From contig CM035808.1 of assembly GCA_020466095.1 (NCBI GenBank), positions 17,773,853-17,837,852 of the forward strand: a stretch of DNA of 64,000 bases. The letters are read 5' to 3'. Source of the DNA: Chlorops oryzae. Lineage: Eukaryota; Arthropoda; Insecta; Diptera; Chloropidae. The notes under the pieces are model-generated. The model saw only the letters and a program-made list of their open reading frames with translations, had not been told where the DNA came from and did not search any database. Positions 1 through 11,412 of this stretch are shown piece after piece. The position numbers were made by a program, and so were the translations under genes. How positions within the stretch are numbered: position 1 is the stretch's first letter; every line of letters begins with the position of its first letter.

Positions 1-183
1 CTCGTTGTAGTGAAGGTATTTGTCCGTTTGACTGACGCTGGTTTCAGCCGTCACTGAGCTTTGCTGAGGCTTATCGGTTGATATTGACTTTTTCGATGAA
101 ATCGCCGGAGAAGTGGTCACTGCACGCAAAAACTGTTGACCAAATTGGCCTACTTGTGCGGCTAAACGAACTGGGGTGTGCAT
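1..183 (-). CDS. N-terminal part of an unidentified protein with a mitochondrial-presequence-like start (partial, runs off the left edge)
   Basis: On the minus strand an ATG at 183-181 opens 61 codons with no stop before the window edge. The start context (ATCAAAATG) is a good fly Kozak site and matches the three retinin-like genes here. The protein starts MHTPVRLAAQVGQFGQQFLR. Its first 30 residues are rich in Arg/Gln/Ala and contain no acidic residue, then follow Ser/Thr/Lys-rich residues up to about 55; this resembles a cleavable mitochondrial targeting peptide. Composition is coding-like compared with the AT-rich DNA upstream. No family domain is reached before the edge, so no function is given. 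A nuclear-encoded mitochondrial protein is an inference from the presequence-like start only. Confidence 0.6.
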   Translation of the reverse strand, partial: MHTPVRLAAQVGQFGQQFLRAVTTSPAISSKKSISTDKPQQSSVTAETSVSQTDKYLHYNE

Positions 184-2915
184 TTTGATCTTTTATTTCA
201 ACTTTTTCTTCAATATTTTTCCTTGCAGTGAGTTGTTTGTGTACTTTGTTTTGTTGTTGTTATAGTTGTTTTTTTTTTTTTTTTTACGTAATTAGACTGT
301 TATCAATTCAATTGACCGCGTCTTGTTTTTGTCACGAACTGTAGTCTTTGAAAGTCTAGACGCGACTGCCAGTTATTGTCGAGAGTATGTATGAGACGCG
401 GCAGGCAATAAAAAATAAATGTAAAAATATGTTTTGTTTTTGTACTTCGTGCGAGAGTGAGATTTTTTCCTTTTAAAACTATTTTTGAAAATTTTTTCCG
501 CTTTTTTATTTTGTTTTCTTTGCGTGATAATAATTTTTTTTCTGTACAACTGGGGCGTCGGACTGTTATCAAACTGGAAATAGAAAGAGTAAAAATTTAT
601 GTTCAAAAGCCGGCCGGACTAAAGAGTGTTAGTTCAATATCTGGATTTCCGAATACATAGTTCTATTACACCGACAAGAAGAGTTTTGTATCAGACAAAA
701 GGGGCTGTGGTAATAGCTTTCATTTTTCCTTAAAGGAATGCCTCTCTCTGTCTATCTCTCTCTTTGACCAAAGGTATTTTTTGATGGCAAGAGGCTCACC
801 TTGTGTCGTTCGTTTTCGATAATGCTTGATCAGTGACATTTTTCTTCTACATAAGATACACCCACTTCAATTTAAAGACGCATTACATGACCCACTGGCC
901 CCTTTGAAATTTATTGTTTATTAAAATGACAACTGTCATGGCGAAAAGATAAGAATTTAAATTGCAAGAAAAGGCTCAATAAAGAGAGCTTAAAGATAGA
1001 AGAAATTATATTGTTCCTTCTTGCGAAACACTTGATCGACTGCGTTTGAAAAGGGTTAAGTTAAAAATTGTTTTGTTAAAATTTGTGTGACTTTCTCATT
1101 CAGATAAACGTGCAGCCGCCACGTGCAACAAGTCCGCAGGTGAAATTTGAAAAAGAAAAACACTCTCGATCTTACTTACACAAAAGGCCAAAAAGACTGA
1201 GTGGAAATAAAATGAAATTCATTATAATTTTGCTCAATGCATTCAAAGAAAATGTAATGAAAGAAAATGTTGCTCAAATAGTTCTCTCCACGATCGCATT
1301 GAGTGATCATGAGGGGAGAGAAAATATTTCGAGTCGAAAAAACCAAAAGGCAGGTACTTAAAAAAAAACTCAAACTTGCTTCACCGTATCTAGTTCTCTC
1401 ATATATACCTACATATGTATGCTCTGTGTGTGCTGTTTAATGAATCAATTTCAAAGTCACAATGACGAGCCCCCTTTTTTGGAGCTGCCGAATTGAGAAT
1501 TAAAAAAAATAAATAAAAAACGAATGAGAAAAATGCGATACTCACAAAAATGTTTAACAGATCTCAGGTCTCAAATACTTGGGATTTATCTTCTAGTCCT
1601 CGGTCTTAATAAATTATATTCGACTTCTTTTATGCAGGTACACAAATTTCTTTTCTTTGAACGGTTTGAACATTGCTCGAGGTAGATTGCTTTGAACTTT
1701 TTCAAATGAAGTTGAATAATTCGATGCTTAGATTCTAACAAATTTCTTAACACACGAAATATAGTAGTTACTTTATATTTATTAATATAATTTAAGAAAA
1801 TTTTAAATCTCTCTTTCTCTCGAAAACCGAACTAATCGATGCCAGCTAAATGTTTGGAATACAACAATCAGCGGATAAACAAAAACAACCCTTACTCCAA
1901 TGACGTTTGAGTGGTTAACGAAAAACACTCGATTTTTCTACTTTTGACTCTGCAACACACTCAAATTAAAATATTTTTTTTTTATTATAATTTTTCGCAA
2001 CAATTTTTTGTCAAGCTGAATTTAACAAATTAATTGAATGAAGCAAAATTATTTCTGTAAACAAACTTTTGTAATAATCAACAGCCACATGAATATGTTT
2101 TTCTGTTGAAAACATGTTCTGCGCATGTCAGGCAAGAGAACATTTGGGCATTTTTTCCCGCAACATTTGAATCTAACAGATAAGGGCTGCCATATGCCCT
2201 CTTTTTACGAAAAAAAAAGAAATATTTTATTCTATAAAGTTTTTATTGAACAATAAATATTTCAATGGTTTTCAACTGGTTTAAAGGAAATCTATACAAA
2301 AAAAAGTTTGGATTCCGAGAAATTTTCATTCTGAAATGTACTCAGCATTATGGATACCTTAACTTTGCTGCGTGATGGTATAAATTCTTTAATTAAATAA
2401 TCTTAAATTGAAAGGAAAATATTGAATATTTCTCTAAGGTGAAATTATAAATAGCTAAACAATTTTATATTTAATTGATGAATTTATTCAAATCTACTGA
2501 AATAAGAAATTGCGTATTTCAGCAATAACCTATCTTATTTTATAGTAGATATACAGAAAATAATGCTTTCGCCAAAATAACAATATGGATTAAATATATA
2601 CCGGCATGTAGAAGTTCATGAATCAATAATGATTTGTCTAGCAATATTGTCATTTGATATTTTCATCCGAAACTTTTAAATCATAGCATCTCTCGAATTT
2701 CTTTTGCATTTCTTAATCTATTCATTCATATGTAGACGCTTTATAGAAACAAGTGTTCTTTCATTTAAACAATGTTAATTTTTAAAATATAACCTACACA
2801 TTACTGCGTTTAAATCAAAAAACATCTTTAAATTGAATAAACTTCTGTTCAATGGGCAAAATAGAATATACTACAAAATATTTCCTTAGATTTTCAATGC
2901 AAAGCAAACTAAAAT
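184..2915. other. Intergenic, no gene seen; 5' flank of the edge gene
   Basis: The first 50-100 bases probably hold the 5' UTR of the minus-strand edge gene. The rest is AT-rich with homopolymer runs and only short low-complexity ORFs (for example 1083-1361) that resemble no known protein and overlap each other on both strands. Confidence 0.5.
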
Positions 2916-2918
2916 AAA

Positions 2919-2977
2919 TGCGGTATACTTTCGGGGTAATTGTTACTTACAATTTTTATGCGGTATACTTTCGGGGG
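2919..2977. repeat. Direct duplication of TGCGGTATACTTTCGGGG
   Basis: The 18-base motif TGCGGTATACTTTCGGGG occurs twice about 40 bases apart (near 2919 and 2959), separated by an AATTGT/ACAATT spacer. It lies just left of the tRNA-like pair at 3.0-3.3 kb and may mark the edge of that repeat. Confidence 0.6.
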
Positions 2978-3043
2978 ATATGCTTTAATAGAAGCTCGGA
3001 GTATTGGCAAAAGTGAATATAAGACACCAACCTCTAAGTGACT

Positions 3044-3124
3044 CGGTTGGCTGTTTGGTTAAAGGCGTCGCTTTGTATTCGCGAACGTTTTGCAGAACGC
3101 TGGGTTCAAGCCTCGCAGCCGGCG
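3044..3124 (+). repeat. tRNA-like module (plus)
   Basis: An A-box-like GGCTGTTTGGTTAAAGG is followed at 3103-3112 by a B-box-like GGTTCAAGCC. The ends CGGTTG and CAGCCG can pair as an acceptor-like stem. No clean anticodon arm can be drawn, so this is a tRNA-derived repeat and not a tRNA gene. A second module faces it at 3228-3318. Confidence 0.55.
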
Positions 3125-3227
3125 TAATTTATTTCAATTGCTATAAATAATTATAATAACAATTGAAATAATAAAAATAATTTTTTTTTATTATTAAAAA
3201 TTATTCTGATTTAAAAAAAAAAGTTCG

Positions 3228-3318
3228 TTGGAGCGGAGGTGGCGGGGTTCGAACCCACGGATCTCGAAACGACCTTCGCTTCCTAGTCCACTCATTAGCT
3301 CGCCCATACCGCCCACCA
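3228..3318 (-). repeat. tRNA-like module (minus)
   Basis: Read on the minus strand, GGTGGGCGGTATGGGCGAGC resembles a 5' acceptor end plus A box. A B box GGTTCGAACC lies at 3246-3255, and the 3' end GCCACC can pair with GGTGG. It faces the plus-strand module at 3044-3124 across an extremely AT-rich 100-base spacer. Confidence 0.6.
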
Positions 3319-3405
3319 AATGCAACTCTGATTCGTTTGCGGGGAGGTGAAATTTACCCCTCTACTCGACAAACCTAGTTGCGGGGAGTGGAAGGCACCC
3401 ACAAA

Positions 3406-3480
3406 CTATTGGCGGCAGAGCAACTTTTCATAGGAATATATTCGCGGCAGAGAAAGTTTCATAGGAATATAATTTGGGCA
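3406..3480. repeat. Tandem ~33-bp duplication
   Basis: The motif GGCAGAG followed by TTTCATAGGAATATA occurs twice in a row (about 3414-3446 and 3446-3476). A third, shorter GGCAGAG fragment follows. Confidence 0.5.
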
Positions 3481-3654
3481 GAGCTGCTGGCAGAGAAAGC
3501 GAATTGTAAGAAAGCTTGCTTGGACTGCATCGTTGGGAGTCTCTGATTTTCCGTGTAGTTCAACCGAAAGCGTTGGCATTTTATTCAATACACAGTGGTT
3601 GATAGAATTGCTAAAAAAGTTATTCAATAATTTTCACCTAGCGTGGTGAGTTAA

Positions 3655-4300
3655 AAGAAGCTGGCTAAGTAGCCAAGTAATCTGGAAGTTGGCTATTAGT
3701 AGCCAAGTAATTTGGCAAGATGGCTGTCTGGAGGTGGTCTTTGATGGATACAACCGAAGTCACTAACCATTTCCACTAATACTCCAACCCAATTAGCAAA
3801 ATCCATCAAATAGTATAGATTCTATACTCTTTGTATGAAACAACGGAAGAACGCCCTCTATTAGCACAAAAACAAAACACAGAAAAATCACGAGTTGATT
3901 TCATTTTCGACGAATAGGAGACATAGTTGAGAGAGAATAGTTGAATTGGCTAATTAGGTTCGAGTCTCACTATTGAATTTGTTGCATTCGCTTAATATTG
4001 ACAAATTCCGATTTTCCCAAGATTCAAATCCTTTCCAGAAAACCTGGCTCCTCATGTAATTCGCAAATTGGGTTCGAAACTTTGTGGGAATACCCTTCAT
4101 ATACTGGTAAAAGGTTAGTGACTTCGGTTATATTGAGCAAAGACCAGCTCCAAACAGCGGTCTTTCCAAATTATTTGGCTGCAAATAGCCAGTTTTCCAA
4201 ATGGCACCAGCTACTTAAAGCCATATTTCCAAATGGCTCCGCCAGCTTTCCAGATGGCACCGCTATTTTCGATTTTCGCTCCAGTTTTGTAGTCTACTTT
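3655..4300. mobile_element. Foldback-like element with inverted arms made of subrepeats
   Basis: Left arm 3660-3770 and right arm 4110-4290 are inverted copies. The left TGGTCTTT...ACCGAAGTCACTAACC (3737-3770) matches the reverse complement of 4113-4147. Outward from it, GGCTATTAGTAGCCAAGTAA matches GGCTATTTGCAGCCAAATAA read from the other side. Each arm contains further partial repeats of the AGCC...TTTGG unit. The 101-residue ORF at 3998-4303 lies in the arm and loop and is probably non-coding. The family and exact ends are not resolved. Confidence 0.55.
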
Positions 4301-4309
4301 TAGGTGCGA

Positions 4310-6650
4310 AACACGATGTGACGTTAACGGTCGGTTTTCGATGAGTTTAACTTGTTGTGTTAAAGTTTCCTGAAAAGTTTAAAGGGGAAAAAGAATTCAT
4401 TTTAAGGATTTATAAATGAAATTGTTAAAAAAAAAAACAGTGTGAAATGTGTGAATAATTTTCAAAGGAAAAAAGAAAAAATCCCAAGAAATGAGATCGA
4501 GAAAAAGGTGAATAAATTTTGAAAAAATGATTTATTGTGTAATGAAAAGGAAAGTTACTTGAAAGAACTTCAAAAAAGGTGAAGAATAAAACAAAAAAAA
4601 AAAAAACAACCGAAACAAAATTTACATTCAACCAGCAATTGTTAGGATATTCGAAAGCCCATTCCGACAAACAATTTTACGTTCTCATAGTTCCTTGCAC
4701 ACGGAAACTTTTCGTTTTCCTTAATGCACGTTAGTGGGTCGAAAATTAAAGTTTCAATATTTTATAAGCTTGCATGCGTTCGTGTGTCAGTGATTGTGTG
4801 AGTCCTGCACATTGTATTGCCATCTTATGTACATACAAACATACATACGTATATGCATACATGTGTCTGTGTGTCCTTTGAAGAACGTTCACATTTGCTG
4901 GCGTCTGTGTAAATGTGCGCTGCTTGAACTGCTGGTCTACTCCATTTTTTTTTTTTTTTTTGTATATTATAGTTCTTATGTTTGGAGCCATGGATGACGT
5001 TTGGTCTGCGAACTTCATTTTCACACTCGTTTTTATTCTAAATTCGACTTCGTTCGCTTTCGCTTTTATGCTACGAAATGGCGCAAAGACATCGAGTTAG
5101 TGAGTAAGCTGAAGAAAAGAAGAAAAATCAAGAGAAAACAAAAGATAATGTGCCACGATTAACATGTTATTGTTCTTGTCGGCGGACGATTTGTCGTGTC
5201 TTTGGATTTATTTTTTATTTTTTTTTTTTTACATCGAAAATCGTAAGCAAATGATGGAGTGAAATTTTTCTAACAAAGCTATAAAATAAAGGATACTCCA
5301 AGAGTGCGCTTGAATGTATGCAATGGGAATGTGGTTTTAAATTATTTTACTTCATGAATTTCGGGTCGCGGTTTGTCATTCGAGTCACGTCTCGTCTTGA
5401 CGTTCCAATCGCACAATAACTTTTAGGGTTCACCCAGGGCCAACGAACGAAACGGAAAAAACAATTCAATAAACGTTTTAGATCTTTATAAATCAATAAT
5501 AAAAATCGAAGATAAAAGGCAATTCTGGAAATTTCTTTGTGTAAAGTCTCATTTACCCATTGTGATGTCCTTCTGAAATTTCAAACAAATCTAAAGAAAT
5601 TTTTGTTTAAAAAATCTTCTGTTAAATTATTTAATTTTTAAATAAAAACCTTTTTTTTCTGGGCACAGTTAGTGCTTCCACATTTATTTCCTTAACTTTA
5701 AAAAGGATAGATGTCCAAAAAGAGGAAACTATGCTGACCTTTTTCTATCTTTTTTCTAACTCTATTCCATTTAGTCACGAGGCGAACCTCGTCGGATTTT
5801 TATTTCGCCCAAATGGGAATCTAACATTGTGCGAAAAATATGATTGACGGCAGAGGGGAGTGAAATTGTAATACAGAGAGAGCCTAGAAAAATTTATTCA
5901 GAGCCAAAAAACTATAAATTATGACTACAGAAGGTCCCACAAAATTAAATAGTGTTTTTTTTCTGTTCGAAATTTTTCTAAGGTATAGAAGCATAATGAA
6001 TAGAATGAGAATCAATCACAATGTCTAAAAGGAAGAACAATTCTGATATCTCTAAGTATATCCTATACAAGTTTATTAACTTAGATCTATATCCTTAGTA
6101 GGTATATGAACTGTCTCCTTCTTATGAACAGTGCATACTAATCATAATTTTGAATAATTTTTATAACTGGCATTTTCACAACTTTCACTGGTTCTTTCCA
6201 TACTGAAGAGTTATGAAAGAGCCAATTTACACATTAAAATAAAAATAAAAAGAATATTTTATTGGTTTTTGTAAAGTGTTTAAGCTTGTTTTAGTGAAAT
6301 AAACTACTTAAATAAATGAATAATAACATGAGAAAGTAAAATCATCATATTTTTCATTGAAAGTATGTTTTTCGCTCAGCTTAGTAAACTGGATCTTTCA
6401 TAGAACTTCTCCCCTTCATGACATTTGTGATATTTTTGGTACGAATTTCGATTGAATTTGATTGGCTTTTTTAATGGAATTAGGGAAGCTTAAGAAATTT
6501 TATATAACCCAGTAGTAGGAGTCTTCTTTCAGGCCATTTCTTTGTCTTCAATGTTTTCATTAAATATTTCAAAGAGGATTTTCTTAATGGGGATTGTAAT
6601 TTAATTTAAATCAAAAATTTTAATTTAAAATTGTTACAATATTGTTCAAA
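4310..6650. other. Intergenic, no gene seen
   Basis: AT-rich DNA with A/T runs and TATG/CATA microsatellite-like tracts near 4825-4865. No ORF with recognisable composition, RNA gene or clear repeat boundary was seen. Confidence 0.5.
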
Positions 6651-6653
6651 ATA

Positions 6654-6765
6654 GGGGTATTCACAAAGGCGTGTTAAAAGCATAGGAATGTCGGAAAATT
6701 GGAAAATTTTAATTGCTTAAAAAGTTGTGCAAGATACGTTTTTAACACCCCTTTGTGAATACCCC
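6654..6765. mobile_element. MITE family 1, copy 1 (TA target site)
   Basis: A 112-bp element has inverted ends GGGGTATTCACAAAGGCGTG and the matching reverse complement ending at 6765, about 26 bp per arm. It is flanked by TA on both sides (6652-6653, 6766-6767), as expected for Tc1/mariner-type insertion. The inner part (GTCGGAAAATTGGAAAATTT...AAAAAGTTGTGCAAGATAC) is shared with the copy at 24.97 kb. Confidence 0.75.
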
Positions 6766-6767
6766 TA

Positions 6768-9751
6768 ATGTTTTCGAACAATTTATTTCCTTTAAACACG
6801 ATATGAAAGCTTCCTTAACCATAACAATCTATTCGTAAAAGTATTTGAGTTCCCTTCGAAAGCTATTCCGAAAATATCCGAGCAAAGCTGTCAATAAGAT
6901 TAAGGCTCAATATTAGATCCAAAGCCAGTGAGTAACCCGCAGACTTGTGAAACATAAAACAACCTCATTCGGCTCACAAAAGATCCTGTTATATGCTATA
7001 ACAAATTTTTTTTACACAATGCTTAAAAATAATTGCAAAATGTTTTAACTTATCATGTTACCGAGCCCATCCGTTAGTATTCATAAACAAATTTATAAAT
7101 GAAAATGACATCGCCTACCAAGGGATTAAGATTAAAAGAGCTCATTTTCACTAATGAAAAGACTTTCTTTTTCCGGTTATTTATATCAGTGTTTTGACTG
7201 GGCACACCATTCGAATGGATGGTATGAAAGCCAACTGCAAGGTTGAATATACTTTATTATTTTTGGTTTCCAGCTCATAATTCATCGTCATCATTCATAA
7301 CTGTGTTGCGGAAAGGCTTAACTTACAGTAAATACGGCCGCCAATGTCATTTTGAGATAAAGCAAAAAAATAATAAAATCAAGAAAAAAAAAGAAAACAA
7401 ACATTGAAAAATATGAAAAATGAAAAAAGGACGAAAATAATAAAGCCAAACACAAAGGTAAACACAAGAGCAACAACCACAAACACAAAAGCGTACGAGG
7501 AAAACTTACTGCACTCATTTTAAATGGTTGTCACCAACACAGGGACCCGAGCAAGAAACCAACTATACAGGTGCATGTAAGAAAACGCCATCGCGTTTGG
7601 CATTGCGGCATGTTAAGTGATACCAAAGTCAAATGGAAACATGCAAAAATCTTAAATATTTTAGTTTATATGTATGAGAGGCACTCGGATTACCTTTTCC
7701 CTGTTTGTTTTTTTTGTGTTTTTTTTTTTTTGGCCTGTCCTCGTCAACGAAACTCACCAGGGCCGTGGCGTTGGGGAATCGTTTTCTCCGAAACATTTTC
7801 TTCGGATCATTCTTAACTCATATTTGGTTAGTGTATTTGCATCTGTCTGAGCAAGAAAGACTCCGTGATTGAGTCCTGATGGGAAGCAAGTGACTTTAAA
7901 TTTTATAATTTTTGTCACAAAAGGATATGGCATACGCTACTCACCATCAATAAGAAGTCAACGTAAAACAGTAGATCCGACTAATTACACACATATATAC
8001 ATATGTATATCGACTTAAAAAATGATTTTGATGACAATAATGATATTTGCCTGACTAACATATCCTTGCTGAGGTTTCCACTTTACAGAAATTCATTCAA
8101 TTTATGTTTTTTGTTATTTCAATGAAACCAGTCCTTGTCATTCAGGCGCCCTTGTTTAAGACGCGACACTGAGACTATTTCGTTACTCGCTCAGAGTGGT
8201 ATGGTCGTTCTTTTCGATGGTCGCTCCTTTTTTTATGCTACTCGACACCAACGACGTCATTATTTCTACATATTTATCACAACATTCATATATATATGTG
8301 CGTATGTACATAGACGTTTATGTGAGGTTTTTAATGTTTGAGCGCAAATTGTTTCGCACACCATTCATGTGCGCCATGTGTATGCGTGAAGGAGCAAACG
8401 AATTGTGCTTGTGTGCGTTTCCGGTGGTTCAAATTTTAAAATGCGTGCTCCTTATTATCCATTAATGTACACATTATAAATGTATATACTTGTTTAACAG
8501 TGAAGAGCAAAAAAAAAAAATTATTATTTATGTATAAGTCATGAGTTCAGTATTCCTGCATAATAAGCTAAGCTTGCATCTTTGCTTAGGAAGCAGTTCA
8601 CAATGGAGCAGAATGAATTTTCGGAAAGTGCCTGAAAAATGCTCCAACAATTGGAATTTAGCACTTCAAAAAAGAGTGTCCCCATGATGGTCGTCTAAGA
8701 AAGAAAAAAAAAAAAAATACAAAATAATGCAAAAACGCCTTCCTAAGGCACTTTAATTTTATGACGTAATTTGGAGACTGAGTTTCCCATAAAAAATAAA
8801 ATGGTTGTGGATACGCATTTCATTCAGAAGGCTTTGAAAAAAGGTCGTTGTGATAAAAAATTTTATTTGAAACCTTATATGATGGAGCAATAGACGAACG
8901 TATTCCTATAGATGAGTTTATTTCGAAATCTTTTTATCGAAAGCCTTACCATCAAACGCAGATTTCTAAATCAAAAATCCATAAAATGAAACAATTTAAG
9001 TATTCGGAAACGGCTTTCTCGTAACAATTCTGGGATTGTGTTACGGATTTCATGTATTACGGGTTTCCTTAAAGAACATGAACATAAACCGCTTTTTATG
9101 TGAAGCAGATTGTGTAGCGATACGTTTGTGAGGTTAGGCTGTTTTCACGAATTTAACAAACCCAATCAAATTTCCAAAAGGAGGAACTGAATTAAGTAGC
9201 TTAATCTAGTTGCATAGGTCAAAACTGAGATTCTTTTTTTTTGACTATTTTCATTTATTTTTCTTTTACTCAGTTTAACTTGCGGGAAAGGTATAAGTTT
9301 CGATTGAACACCAAAGTGCCGTCACTTCAGTTGAGTTAAAAGAATCATTTTGAGGAGAATTCTAACTTCATTGGCAGCCGAATCCTTTCCTTGTTGATCA
9401 CGATTTGTTTACTGATTCTTCTGTTTTTGAAAAAATCAATGTTTTCCTACTTGACGGCATCAATTAATATGCTTTTCATTCAAATATTAGAGATCTATGA
9501 AAAACACGTTTGGTTCTTTGAATAACATAACTCCAAAGAATCTTTGAATGTAACAAAATTCAACCGCAAGAAACATAGCCATGTAGCTTTCTTTAAATAT
9601 TACATAACAATATCTAGCGACTTTAATTCTTTGTTTCTATTGCACTCCCTTGTAAGTTATATACTGGCCTTAAGGAACACATACAAAAATTCCTTCTTAC
9701 TAAAATTTTACCTCAAAAATTGACGTTGAAGTAAATGTGAATGTAGCCAAT
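6768..9751. other. Intergenic, no gene seen
   Basis: AT-rich DNA with poly-A/T and TATA/ACAT tracts (7990-8010, 8280-8310). The small ORFs (7318-7518 minus, 7571-7816 plus, 8135-8465 plus) are low-complexity and have no splice or promoter support. Confidence 0.5.
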
Positions 9752-11412
9752 ACAATAGAATACCCGACACACACACACGTGCTCAAATAATTTTTAATAT
9801 CAAGAGGTGTTTAAGGCCATAAGGGGCTCCATATACCGACTTTTGTTAAATTTATTTATGAAAACTGCCTCTTTGCCACGCCCAGTTTTCCAATTTTTTT
9901 GAATTCTAATCGGAGGCTTAGATATACGCTCAAATCCTAAGTTTCATTGAATTATTTGGAAAAAGTCCGATTTTGAGACAGTTTTGAGATTTTTGTGACA
10001 GACCATAGTACTGGAGGTACCCTTAACAATGGACTGATCTAGGAAATTGTTTGAAAGGATGTTTATTGCTACAAAGGAAACATAAGTGCCAACTCTCGTT
10101 CAAGTCCCATTTGAATTTCGGGTGTAGGGGACGATTTTCAAAAAACGCCCTTCTGCTATGCCCACTATTAAAATTTTTGGAAATCGTATTACTTGCCTTG
10201 AAACATGTTCAAATATCGATTTTTATCAAAATATGTTGAAAAACTTCGATTTTAGAGCAGTTTTTGTCATTTTCGTAACAGACCCTAGTACTGGAGGGAC
10301 CCCTAAAAATGGTTCGATTGGGTCCATTGTTCTTGTTCTTACTCATGTCGTCCTGAGCACGCATACCAAATTTTGTCAAGATAGCTCAACTCCTTCGATA
10401 AGATAACTGTATACAGATAGACAGACAGACAGACGGACATGTCTAAATCGAATCTCCTGGTGACGCTGATAATTTCTATATACATTTTGTATGGTCTGTT
10501 GTGAGTCGTCTTTACTCACAACCCTTCTGCATTGTGTTGCGAGCTGCTTCTACTCACAACCTTTTCACGTTGACTCTGATCGACAACAAAATAAACAAAC
10601 GACCCTGAAGTGAAAGCCGACAAAACTGAAACTTCATGGTCAAGGTCGAAACAACAACAACCGACCAAGACAATTGCGAAGTCGAAGCCAATAACCGCAG
10701 CAAGTGATGAAACATGATCAGTCGCAAACGACAAACAGACGAACGGCGAAGAGTGAGACCGACGACATGCGAGAACGACGGTCAGCGAGAACGACGATCA
10801 GCGAGAACGACGATGAAGAATAACAGCAACGATTGCATTTTCGGAAACTTGCGGATATTGAACTAGAGCATAAAAGTGGGTCAACAATAATAAACAACAA
10901 CAACAGCTAGAACTTCAGCAACGAGAGATTGCGAAATGATCGATTTCGAAATAGGATTACGACACAGCAAAGATGTTCCAGATTACGGAATGGCAGCGAG
11001 AAAGTGAAGACGAGACACTTTCTCCCTATATAAGCAAATTATCGATATCTGGAAGAGGACTTGCATTTTAGTTTTCAAAGTCTCAATTCGAATCGGCTGT
11101 ACTCATCAAGCGGCAACAGCGACTAGAATGTGGACTTTAAGGGTTAGTTAGTATATTAGGAAGTATTTCGAGTGTAAGAAGGAGTTAAGCTTAGGAATAA
11201 TCCATGTAAAAATAAAAGGACGATAAATTAATAAAAGAAATTGATTGAATTTATTGTTTGTTTTGTTTTCTACATGAAAAAGGGATTCAGGTGTATCTTT
11301 CTTCCGAAAATACACACGGAAAACCTTTAACAGGTCTATCTCAACTAGTTCTGGGTGTTACACACAACCACACAAACGCAATATACCCTCGACACAGAGT
11401 GTGTCGGGTATA
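9752..11412 (-). mobile_element. Helentron/DINE-like element, minus strand, split by a solo LTR
   Basis: On the minus strand the element starts at 11412 with TATACCCGACACACTCTGTG, runs to 11333, is interrupted by the LTR at 10497-11332, and continues from 10496 to about 9752. It matches the copies at 19.4 and 39.9 kb: the GACATGTCCGTC...GTCTG microsatellite-like block, the ATTGGGCGTGGC-type segments and GTGTCGGGTATTCTATTG near the end. Its 3' hairpin and CTTGTTT terminus are missing, so the end is truncated or diverged. No protein is encoded. Confidence 0.75.
10497..11332 (+). mobile_element. Solo LTR of an LTR retrotransposon, 836 bp, 4-bp target duplication
   Basis: The segment starts TGTTGTGAGTCG and ends CCTTTAACA, so it has 5'-TG...CA-3' ends, and it is flanked on both sides by GGTC (10493-10496, 11333-11336). 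Removing it and one GGTC restores the Helentron-like sequence seen uninterrupted at 19.5 and 39.9 kb (GGTCTATCTC on this strand). It has LTR promoter features: TATATAAG at 11027-11034 and AATAAA at 11211-11216. A 4-bp duplication fits Gypsy- or BEL-type integrases. No internal gag/pol remains, which indicates LTR-LTR recombination. An inverted GTTGTGAGTCG/ACTCACAAC motif lies at its left end. Confidence 0.85.

Noticed and set aside
3044..3124. Genuine tRNA gene
   Set aside because: A/B boxes and an acceptor-like pairing exist but no standard anticodon arm can be drawn; the same holds for the modules at 3.23, 16.33, 41.85 and 42.15 kb.
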